Source: Aequorivita viscosa (lineage in GTDB: Bacteria > Bacteroidota > Bacteroidia > Flavobacteriales > Flavobacteriaceae). Taken from it: a stretch of DNA of 64,000 bases. Of the stretch, positions 53,714-61,405 are shown piece by piece. The stretch is from NCBI RefSeq assembly GCF_900106795.1, contig NZ_FNNS01000003.1:1-64000 (forward strand), in the 5' to 3' direction. The translations under genes and the position numbers were made by a program. Within the stretch, counting starts at the first letter, position 1; each line of letters opens with the position of its first letter. Below the pieces are notes generated by a model. The model was not told the DNA's origin. It saw nothing but the letters and a program-made list of their open reading frames with translations, and did no database searches.

Positions 53714-53947
53714 ATGAAACGATATAGCACTTTTGAAGAAATCGAAAGGGATTTAAAATATCTTCGACTTAAAAAGAAGATTGATAGAGAGGAAGTTAAA
53801 CTCGGTGTGAAACAAAGTCGAGAAATGATTAAAGAAACTCTTTCCCCTGTAAATATTGTAGCTAACGTCGTAGGGTCTATTGTGAAAAAAGCCTTTGTGC
53901 TTAAAGTTGTAGATGTCTTGATAGGCAGTACAATGAAGAGGAAATAA
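53714..53947 (+). CDS. DUF6327-like small protein
   Basis: A 77-residue protein starting MKRYSTFEEIERDLKYLRLK with a helical, charged first part and a hydrophobic end (about 47-70). It resembles the DUF6327 family found after YtxH and holin-like genes. Likely membrane-associated; function unknown. It lies 55 bases after the holin-like gene. A strong hairpin (54005-54035) follows. Confidence 0.7.
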   Translation: MKRYSTFEEIERDLKYLRLKKKIDREEVKLGVKQSREMIKETLSPVNIVANVVGSIVKKAFVLKVVDVLIGSTMKRK

Positions 53948-54004
53948 CATTAAACCTTAATTGGTTTACCACAAGAATTACCAGATCTTTCCCGAATCAA
54001 AACC

Positions 54005-54035
54005 AAACCGTCTTGAATAAAATTCAAGACGGTTT
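54005..54035. terminator. Bidirectional hairpin terminator
   Basis: AAACCGTCTTGAAT at 54005-54018 and ATTCAAGACGGTTT at 54022-54035 form a perfect 14-bp stem with a 3-base AAA loop. It lies between the convergent DUF6327 and FrnE-like genes. The T-rich flank is weak on both strands, but the position fits a shared terminator. Confidence 0.75.
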
Positions 54036-54047
54036 ATTATTTTAAGA

Positions 54048-54767
54048 TTATTCGCAAATGCCGTCTGTTGTACAGCTTTGTCCTTGGGTAACCTCTAATT
54101 TTGTTTCTGGATTTTGCTTTCTCCATTCAGCAAAAGCTACTTTTAAATTTTCTAAAAAGGCTTGTGCAGGTTGTGCTCCAGAAACTCCATATTTTCTATC
54201 TATTACAAAAAATGGAACTCCTTGCACTCCAACTCGCTGGGCTTCTTGAATGTCTTGATTAACTAAGGTTGCATATTTTTCATCCGAAAAAATTGTATTA
54301 ATTTCTGCTTCATCTAATCCAATATCTTTTCCTAATTGAACTAAGGTAGCTTTATCGGCAATGTTTTTTCCTTCAGTGAAAAACGCACGGAATAACCTTT
54401 CTTCGGCTTCGTTGCCTAAAGCTTTTGTTTTTGCAAGCTGTATTAGTTTGTGGGCATTTAGCGAATTTACCATTACCGCCTTGTCAAAATTATATTCTAA
54501 ACCCACTTGTTTTGCAGATTGAGTAACATTTTCAAGCATTCCTTTTACTTGTTCTGGACTCATATTTTTACGCGTCACCAGATAATCGTGATAGCTTTCT
54601 TCTGCTATTTCAGGAATGGAAGGGTCTAACAAGAAGCTTTTCCAAACTACGTCAATATGCTTTTTATATTCAAATTGTTCAAGTGCAGTTTCAAAATTTC
54701 TTTTTCCGATATAGCAAAATGGGCACATTACATCGCTCCAAATTTCTACTTTCATTTTGTTTTCCAT
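54048..54767 (-). CDS. FrnE-like DsbA-family oxidoreductase
   Basis: A 239-residue cytoplasmic thioredoxin-fold protein. The active site is C15-P-F-C18 in SDVMCPFCYIGKR, typical of FrnE/2-hydroxychromene isomerase-type DsbA proteins. The late cis-Pro block is GVQGVPFFVIDRKYGVSGAQ. Extra Cys residues lie near the C-terminus (QSCTTDGIC). There is no signal peptide. Start at 54767 (an internal ATG four codons later is possible). Confidence 0.88.
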   Translation of the reverse strand: MENKMKVEIWSDVMCPFCYIGKRNFETALEQFEYKKHIDVVWKSFLLDPSIPEIAEESYHDYLVTRKNMSPEQVKGMLENVTQSAKQVGLEYNFDKAVMVNSLNAHKLIQLAKTKALGNEAEERLFRAFFTEGKNIADKATLVQLGKDIGLDEAEINTIFSDEKYATLVNQDIQEAQRVGVQGVPFFVIDRKYGVSGAQPAQAFLENLKVAFAEWRKQNPETKLEVTQGQSCTTDGICE

Positions 54768-55000
54768 TGTTGTTTTATTTATTGAATTAACTTTTTATTC
54801 TTACCAGTTTCTAACCGAATTAACTCCATCATTAAAATAATTCTGATAGTCGAAAACCCTGATTTTTCGTAAGTTGGTAAAGATACGACTGCTTTTAAGT
54901 ATTGTCTAAACTCTACTTTGATTTAACCTTTATTTGACTATTTTTAATAGAAATTGAAGGGTATTTGATAGGATTTAAATAGATATGATTTTTTATTGAA

Positions 55001-56161
55001 TCAGAAACGTTTTAAAATTTCGGCTGTTCCAACGCCTAATTCGTGTTTAGAGCCGTTGTTCTTCAAAACGGTTTCAATTGCACCTATAGTTGCGAGTAAA
55101 TCCGCTTTGTTTACGGATCCCATATGTCAAATTCTAAAGTATTTGGTTTTTAGTTCGGGCAACAGACCTCCTGCGAATATAATGCCTTGCTGATTTGTTT
55201 CTTTTAGAAAAGTAGCTGCGTCTATTTTACTCGGATATAAGGGTGCTGTCAAGGTGTTTGAAGCTACTGCTTCATTTTTAGACAATAACTCCAGTCCAAG
55301 GGCTCTAATTGCCGCACGCATCGCTTTGCCAGCTCTTTGGTGTCGGGCAAAGCGATTGTTTAAGCCTTAGTTGACAATAAGCTGTAAACTTTTCTCTAAA
55401 GCCATTATCAGATTAACGGGTGGCGTACCAAAATACGAAGCTTGTTTGTTTTCATAAGCCTTCATTATCGGCAGCCAATTAGCCCAATCGCCATAGTAAT
55501 TAGCAACGGGATTTTTGCGCTGTTCAAAGGTTTTCATTGCATTTTGTGAGGCAACTAAAAGAGCCAAGCCAGGAGGCACGCCAACTGCTTTTTGCGAGGC
55601 GGTGACTACCACATCAATTCCCCAGGCTTCTTGTTTAATTTCTTCACCAGCAACAGAACAAACTCCATCGAGAACCGTGAGCACATTGTGTTTTTTACCT
55701 AAGGCGCCTATGCTTTTTGCATTGTTTAAAACGGCTGTTGAAGTATCAACATGAGTGAAGGTTAAAAGTTTATACTTTTTGGATTTCAGTTGTTCTTCGA
55801 TGAGATCCATAGGGACAATGTCGCCCACTTGTGCTTCAAGTATATCGACATCGGCGCCGTATCGTTTTAGGATTTCAGCAAAGCGAAGTCCGAAGTATCC
55901 TGTAGAGATTACAAGCGCTTTATCGCCAGTTTCAATAAGGTTTGCCGCTGCCATATCCATTGCCAGTGTTCCTGTGCCTGCTACGATGAAGGCTTGTCCA
56001 GATTCACTTTGACAAACCGCTTTCAACAATTTGAGACTATTCGAAAAAACACTTATAAAGTCGGGGTTAACGTGGCTCGGAGTGGGAACAGCCATGGATA
56101 GCATAACTTCACTTTCAAATTCTATGGGACCTGGAATCATTAATAGTTTTCTCGATTTCAT
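55001..56161 (-). pseudogene. Class V aminotransferase gene with two in-frame stops
   Basis: One minus-strand frame reads from the ATG at 56159-56161 to a TGA at 55001-55003, 387 codons, interrupted by TAA at 55367-55369 and TGA at 55127-55129. Everything else fits a PLP aminotransferase of the alanine/serine-glyoxylate aminotransferase group: MIPGPIEFESEVMLSM, the PLP-lysine block VVTASQKAVGVPPGLAL, FGTPPVNLIMALEKSLQLIV then stop, GLNNRFARHQRAGKAMRAAI and GGLLPELKTKYFRI then stop, HMGSVN. The stops stand where family members have E (in the EGL-type block) and G (RIGHMG). Two G-to-T changes would restore it. Confidence 0.8.
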
Positions 56162-56308
56162 CTCTATTGTTTTAATTGTTGTTATTCAATTTCCTTGTAC
56201 GGTGAGCGAAGCTTAAGCAGCTAAATTCGAATGAATACAGTAGAGTAAACTGGTTAGAAAATGGACTGATATTTCAGAAAAATTGTTCACTACTCTGTTT
56301 TATAAAAT

Positions 56309-56719
56309 TTACAATGGTTTAAAATGAATTTCGACATTTGGTAGTCTGGTTGATTCGCTTTTTCCGGAGACTAATATCAATAACAATTTACTGTTGTTCA
56401 GAGATGTAATTCTTGAAGTAATTTTCCCATCAACTGATAATTCTATATACTTATCTTCAGGTTGATATTTCCAAAACCCTGTTCGTACTGTACCGTCATC
56501 TTCAATTATTGCTAAACTACCATTTTCTTTGAATAAAAGGTCAAAATCTTTGGCTCCGGGCATTTGTACTATTTTCTCAGAACCCATCATTCCAAATTCA
56601 ATTTCCCATTGCTTGCTTAAAACGGTTGCTACTTCCGACTCGGTCAATTTTACGTTTTGAGCGAACAGGGAAACATTAACCCCAATCAACAATCCAAGAA
56701 AGCATAAGAAGTTTTTCAT
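56309..56719 (-). CDS. Secreted protein of unknown function (lipocalin-like)
   Basis: A 136-residue protein with a signal peptide (about 1-20, ending SLFAQ). The mature part has repeated short strands (WEIEFGMMG, DLLFKENGSLAIIEDDG, TVRTGFWKYQPEDKYIELS), a build seen in lipocalin-like DUF4923/DUF5004-type proteins. No family is certain. It lies 14 bases after the 56734 gene on the same strand, so they form a pair. Confidence 0.65.
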   Translation of the reverse strand: MKNFLCFLGLLIGVNVSLFAQNVKLTESEVATVLSKQWEIEFGMMGSEKIVQMPGAKDFDLLFKENGSLAIIEDDGTVRTGFWKYQPEDKYIELSVDGKITSRITSLNNSKLLLILVSGKSESTRLPNVEIHFKPL

Positions 56720-56733
56720 TTATTAAAAAGGGT

Positions 56734-57279
56734 TTACTTTAAGTCATTAGGTGGTGGTGGAATAAACTTATATTTTCTGAATACAGGATCAGTTTTTTCT
56801 AAATACGATCTATACCCACTTAAAAACCAATCTATTATTGATTTAGATTTATATATAAGTTTTGTGTTGCTGTAGAAAGGGTTACCATCTTTTAGGGTAA
56901 TAATTGTAGTTAACACAAAGTAGTAATTGGCTCGATTAAAGTCTTCATTAGTTCTTTTTGGCAATGCTTTAAAGGCAAATAGCGTCAATTGTAATTCGTC
57001 CGGTTTATCTGCAGGGAAAAAGATAGGGAGTATGTGGTTTTCAGAAATTAGGTCATTAAACGTTAATTTTTCACCAGCATTAAGCTGTTCCAGAATTTGA
57101 AAATCAGTATCGGCTATGTTGAATTTTTCAGAAAATTTTGCTGCATTTAAAGGTTGGGCCAGTGAGTATACTGCACGACTAACATCATTATTGATTTTAT
57201 CGAATTCATTTTGAGTAAAGTCTTGAGCATAAATATTTACTGTAAAAAGCAACTGTAAAACTAGAAGCAGGGTTTTCAT
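56734..57279 (-). CDS. Secreted protein of unknown function
   Basis: A 181-residue protein with a signal peptide (MKTLLLVLQLLFTVNIYAQ). Mature part: an N-terminal helical region followed by FFPADKPDELQLTLFAFKAL and ANYYFVLTTIITLKDGNPFY. No motif or family is recognised. It ends in a Pro-rich tail (FIPPPPNDLK). It is directly upstream of the 56309 gene; the two are probably cotranscribed. Confidence 0.65.
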   Translation of the reverse strand: MKTLLLVLQLLFTVNIYAQDFTQNEFDKINNDVSRAVYSLAQPLNAAKFSEKFNIADTDFQILEQLNAGEKLTFNDLISENHILPIFFPADKPDELQLTLFAFKALPKRTNEDFNRANYYFVLTTIITLKDGNPFYSNTKLIYKSKSIIDWFLSGYRSYLEKTDPVFRKYKFIPPPPNDLK

Positions 57280-57521
57280 ATAAAATCTATATTGGGGCTT
57301 ATTTTAGTACTCAACAGTAAAATTACTGATAACAATTTGTTAGTAACACTTGAAAAAATATACTTTTCCAATAAAGCAGCCTCTATTTTTTAAACTCTAC
57401 AAGTACATAATGTGTGGAGAACTTAGCGCTTACTTTTATTATTCAAAATTCAGCTCTACCGGTTTTTAAAACGAAAGTTTATTCCTATAATAATTTGTGT
57501 CTTGAACTCAGCAAAGTTTTA

Positions 57522-57989
57522 TTATTCCCAAATGTTTGGTCTTTCAATTTTCATTGCTCTTAAATACGACAGGAATTGCCCAGCGTGAACCGATTCGTGA
57601 TATCCAATTCGTAATAAATAATTTACAAGAACTTTTTTATTACCATTTCCAGGATGAACAATTGTAGTTTGTTGTAATTCTGTATCAGAAAATTGTTTAA
57701 TACTTTCTAAAAATGTATTTCTATAAGGTTCAGCAAATTTAATTTCGTCTGCAACACTTATGAACGGTCGATTTTTCCACGGTGTTTTGTAATTAGACAT
57801 ATCTCCTTGATTAATAATAATATTCCAGCCATAATCAGCTTCTAAAACGTGTCTAATAATTTCTGATGAACTCATTGCTTTTTTGTCTGGTTTCCAATTA
57901 TAGAACTTCTCAGGTAATCCATTCCAAAGTTTTATGCTTCGTCTTCGTATTTCTGAGAAATTTAAAATTATTAATTCAGATTGATTCAT
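57522..57989 (-). CDS. DinB-family protein
   Basis: A 155-residue four-helix-bundle protein of the DinB superfamily. Three candidate metal-ligand histidines are in EIIRHVLEADYGW (about 46), and in YHESVHAGQFLSYLRAM (about 132-138). DinB relatives include damage-inducible proteins and thiol-dependent metalloenzymes; substrate unknown. It stands alone, 242 bases from the next gene. Confidence 0.82.
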   Translation of the reverse strand: MNQSELIILNFSEIRRRSIKLWNGLPEKFYNWKPDKKAMSSSEIIRHVLEADYGWNIIINQGDMSNYKTPWKNRPFISVADEIKFAEPYRNTFLESIKQFSDTELQQTTIVHPGNGNKKVLVNYLLRIGYHESVHAGQFLSYLRAMKIERPNIWE

Positions 57990-58489
57990 TTTTTTGTTTT
58001 ACTTGCTTGATTTTGTTAAAATTAATACGTTTTGCTTGTGTTGGTAAACGGTTTAAGCACCTAACAAATAAATAAAAATTTCGAGGGGGGATTATTTCCT
58101 TGTCAGTTTGATTTTCGTTTTTTTTGAAATAACATTTGCCAAAATTCCATAATTTATTATACCATTCAGAATCAGATTTTTATCGACTTTATCTTTTATG
58201 CACCTTTTTTTAAATTGTTGCCAACATAGTCATAAACGTAGTTCTAAAAAGCATAATGTCTTATATATACATCTTAAACGCCCTACTATTTTAGTGTTCT
58301 ACTCGTTAAATGTACCACAATCTTCAAAACAATCCTAAAACCTATTGTTTTTTCATAATACCATCAAGGCCTGTGCAAGAATATTCAGCTTTTTTATTCT
58401 TTTAGTCCAGCAGGGAAAAGTGCGCTATTTTTGATAATATTGGTATGTACTTACCTTAAATTCTCTGCAGTCAATCCATTTTAAAACAT
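57990..58489. other. Noncoding AT-rich gap upstream of DinB
   Basis: I see no gene, tRNA or strong repeat in these 500 bases. It begins with the DinB upstream region and contains a run of G (58084-58089). Any promoter for the DinB gene would lie at about 58000-58070, but no perfect TAnnTTTG box is seen on the minus strand. Confidence 0.5.
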
Positions 58490-58521
58490 AAAAAAACCGC
58501 CTCAATTTTCATTCGAGGCGG
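58490..58521 (-). terminator. Intrinsic terminator after the SPFH gene
   Basis: CCGCCTC at 58497-58503 pairs with GAGGCGG at 58515-58521 around an 11-base loop. On the minus strand it is followed by seven T (complement of A at 58490-58496). It lies 26 bases past the SPFH stop codon. Confidence 0.85.
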
Positions 58522-58547
58522 CTGTATTTAATTATGTTTTTGAATCC

Positions 58548-59540
58548 TTAATAGGTAAGGTCTTCACCTTCTTCAGGCCTTGGAGGTGCTTGACGCTTGG
58601 GTCGCTTTTTGGCTTCGATGCCTTTTTTGGCGTTTTGCTTTTTCATTTCCTCGCCAATTTGATTACTCGCTACAAAAGAAGCAATCATATCGTTTAGCAT
58701 ATTGCTACCCGCTTGTGGGGAGTTTGGCAACAGAATTAGGTTGGTGTTGGTCTCTTCTCCAATAGACTGTAAAGTGTCGTAATGTTGTGTCACTACAATC
58801 AGGGCAGAGGCTTCTTGAGAATTAATACCAACGTTGTTTAATACATCGACACTTTCTTCTAGTCCACGTGCAATTTCGCGACGTTGGTCTGCAATACCTT
58901 GACCTTGTAATCGCTTGCTTTCAGCCTCGGCGCGTGCTTTGGCTACAATTTTAATTCGTTCCGCTTCGGCTTCATATTCTGCTGCAACCTTTTCACGTTC
59001 TGCAGCGTTAATTCGATTCATCGCTGCTTTTACTTGAATGTCTGGGTCAATATCTGTTACTAGCGTTTTGATAATATCGTATCCATATTCGCTCATTGCC
59101 TCGTTGAGTTCCGACTTAACCGCGATGGCGATATCATCTTTTCGCTCAAAAACATCGTCCAATTTCATTTTTGGAACTTCGGCACGCACCACATCAAATA
59201 CATAAGAAGTAATCTGATCGTGCGGATTTTCAAGCTTATAGAAAGCATCATAAACCTTCATTCTCAATACTTGAAATTGAACAGAAATCTTGAGTCGCAC
59301 AAAAACATCATCTTTTGTTTTCGTTTCAACAATTACATCTAACTGCTGAATTTTCAGGTTTATACGTCCTGCAATTCTGTCAATTAAAGGAATTTTAAAC
59401 TGTAATCCAGAGTTTCTCATACTCTGAAATTTCCCAAATCGTTCTATAATAGCCGCAGTTTGTTGCTTTACTGTGAAAAATGCACCTAGCAGAATAAACA
59501 ATCCAAGTAGTAATAGTGGCACTAAAATGACATAACCCAT
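58548..59540 (-). CDS. SPFH/Band 7 (stomatin/paraslipin-like) protein
   Basis: A 330-residue membrane-associated protein. One N-terminal helix (about 3-24) is followed by the Band 7 domain with VPLIDRIAGRINLK-like sequence (actual: IPLIDRIAGRINLK), the LDVIVETKTKDDVFVRL strand pair, and LVTDIDPDIQVKAAMNRIN. A charged coiled-coil AAEREKVAAEYEAEAERIKI then follows. Scaffold for lipid-raft-like domains is the usual role; partner proteases such as NfeD are not adjacent here. C-terminal tail is Lys/Arg/Pro-rich. Confidence 0.9.
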   Translation of the reverse strand: MGYVILVPLLLLGLFILLGAFFTVKQQTAAIIERFGKFQSMRNSGLQFKIPLIDRIAGRINLKIQQLDVIVETKTKDDVFVRLKISVQFQVLRMKVYDAFYKLENPHDQITSYVFDVVRAEVPKMKLDDVFERKDDIAIAVKSELNEAMSEYGYDIIKTLVTDIDPDIQVKAAMNRINAAEREKVAAEYEAEAERIKIVAKARAEAESKRLQGQGIADQRREIARGLEESVDVLNNVGINSQEASALIVVTQHYDTLQSIGEETNTNLILLPNSPQAGSNMLNDMIASFVASNQIGEEMKKQNAKKGIEAKKRPKRQAPPRPEEGEDLTY

Positions 59541-59597
59541 ACACTTAATTTTTAATGATAATTATAAGTTGATTAAGATACAAAAACTAAGTAATTA

Positions 59598-61148
59598 TTA
59601 CCCTATTGTTTCAATGGCCTTTTCAATACGTGAAATACCTTCTTCTTTCCCTAAAATAGCTAGAATATCAAACACGTCTGGACCTTTCATTTCGCCTACT
59701 AACGCCAATCGCAATGGCATCATAACTTTTCCAAAGCCAATATTTTCTGAAGTAATCCAACCTTTTACAGCTTCAGATAGCTTTACGCTTGAAAAATCAT
59801 CGGTTTCCGAGAGTATATCAATCACTTTATGAAGCAATTCAGGAGTTTCGGGTTTAAATGCTTTAGCAGCAGCTTTATCATCATAATTTTGTGGGGCTTC
59901 AAAAAAGAAACTTCCTTGTTCCCACAAATCACTTACAAAGCTCGCGCGCTCTTTTAAAAGTGAAACTATTGTAGTTAGATTAGGACCTTCGACTCCGCTT
60001 AGCACAAGTTCGGTCGAAATCTTTTTTTCTTCTAACAACCTTGAAAAATCCGCAGCTAGCTGAGCATCATCCAACTGCTGAAAATACTGATTCTGGAACC
60101 ATTTTGTTTTCTCTGGATCAAATTTAGCACCTGCTTTATTTACGCGACTTAAATCGAATTCCTGAATCAATTGGTCTAAACTGAAAATTTCTTTTTCGGT
60201 TCCTGGATTCCAACCCAAGAAGGCAAGCATATTTATAACTGCTTCTGGCAAATAGCCGTCTTCGCGATAACCAGAAAACACGTCTCCATCGCTAGTTTTC
60301 CATTGAAGCGGGAATACTGGGAAGCCCATTTTATCGCCGTCTCGTTTGCTTAATTTTCCGTTGCCCGTAGGTTTTAAAATTAATGGTAAGTGCGCAAATT
60401 TAGGAGCGTCCCAACCAAAAGCGCGATACAATAAAACGTGTAATGCCAATGAAGGCAACCATTCTTCGCCTCGAATTACGTGGGTGATTTTCATTAAATG
60501 GTCGTCCACAATATTTGCTAAGTGGTAGGTTGGCATACCGTCGCTTTTAAAAAGCACTTTATCGTCAAGAATGTTGGTTTCTACCTGCATTCCGCCACGA
60601 ATCATATCTTTTAAAAATAGCGTTTCGTTTTCAGGCGATTTAAACCGAATTACATATTCCTCGCCATTGGCAATTTTTTGCTGTGTTTCTGTTTCTGAAA
60701 ACACCAAGGAGTTTTTCAATTTTAATCGGTTGTGCCAATTGTAGATAAAAGTTTTTCCTTTGGCTTCGTGATCAGCTCTATGTGCATCTAACTCTTCTGC
60801 CGTGTCAAAGGCATAATACGCATCTCCAGATTCAAGTAGCTTATCGGCGTACTGCTTGTAAAGCTCTTTCCGCTCACTTTGTCGATAGGGGCCATAGTCT
60901 CCACCTCCTGCGAAATGGGAAGTCTTAGGGCCTTCATCGAAAGGTATGTTCAACCAATTTAAAGCCTCTACGATGTATTCTTCTGCGCCTTCAACAAAAC
61001 GATTTTGGTCTGTATCTTCAATTCGCAATAGAAAATCACCTCCGTGTTTTTTTGCAAACAAGTAATTGAACAATGCGGTTCGGACACCTCCAATATGCAA
61101 CGGTCCTGTGGGGCTTGGGGCAAAACGTACTCTAACTTTTTGTGGCAT
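59598..61148 (-). CDS. gltX: Glutamyl-tRNA synthetase
   Basis: A 516-residue class I synthetase charging tRNA-Glu. The start at 61146-61148 gives MPQKVRVRFAPSPTGPLHIG, with HIGH as HIGG; the longest frame adds 20 unrelated residues across the leader. The KMSKS equivalent is GKLSKRDG. A TACCTTTG promoter box lies 49 bases upstream. It is separated from the SPFH gene by 57 bases. Confidence 0.97.
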   Translation of the reverse strand: MPQKVRVRFAPSPTGPLHIGGVRTALFNYLFAKKHGGDFLLRIEDTDQNRFVEGAEEYIVEALNWLNIPFDEGPKTSHFAGGGDYGPYRQSERKELYKQYADKLLESGDAYYAFDTAEELDAHRADHEAKGKTFIYNWHNRLKLKNSLVFSETETQQKIANGEEYVIRFKSPENETLFLKDMIRGGMQVETNILDDKVLFKSDGMPTYHLANIVDDHLMKITHVIRGEEWLPSLALHVLLYRAFGWDAPKFAHLPLILKPTGNGKLSKRDGDKMGFPVFPLQWKTSDGDVFSGYREDGYLPEAVINMLAFLGWNPGTEKEIFSLDQLIQEFDLSRVNKAGAKFDPEKTKWFQNQYFQQLDDAQLAADFSRLLEEKKISTELVLSGVEGPNLTTIVSLLKERASFVSDLWEQGSFFFEAPQNYDDKAAAKAFKPETPELLHKVIDILSETDDFSSVKLSEAVKGWITSENIGFGKVMMPLRLALVGEMKGPDVFDILAILGKEEGISRIEKAIETIG

Positions 61149-61197
61149 AACTATTTCCTGCGCAAACAGGCGTGTTTTTGAATGGTTAAACTTGTTG

Positions 61198-61205
61198 CAA
61201 AGGTA
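61198..61205 (-). promoter_or_regulatory. -7 promoter box for gltX
   Basis: The minus strand reads TACCTTTG, a perfect TAnnTTTG box, 49 bases before the gltX ATG. Its position inside the longest frame supports the shorter start. Confidence 0.5.
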
Positions 61206-61405
61206 CAATTCTATGTGCGCTTTTTAAAGTAATTCCTTTTCAGGCTTCCTATCATATTTGGGACGATTTTTGCAACGTTGTAAGAAGGGATATTTATTGT
61301 ATTTTTAGCTCCCTTTAAAATAGGCCTTTAGGATTTATTCACCTTGTGGAATAATGATTAACTTGAAAATTTTGCAGGTTTAACTTCCTGTGCTTGAAAA
61401 TATTT

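Noticed and set aside
55127-55369. Frameshift as the cause of the broken aminotransferase
   Set aside because: All three segments are in the same frame (55001, 55127 and 55367 differ by multiples of three), so nonsense changes and not indels explain it.
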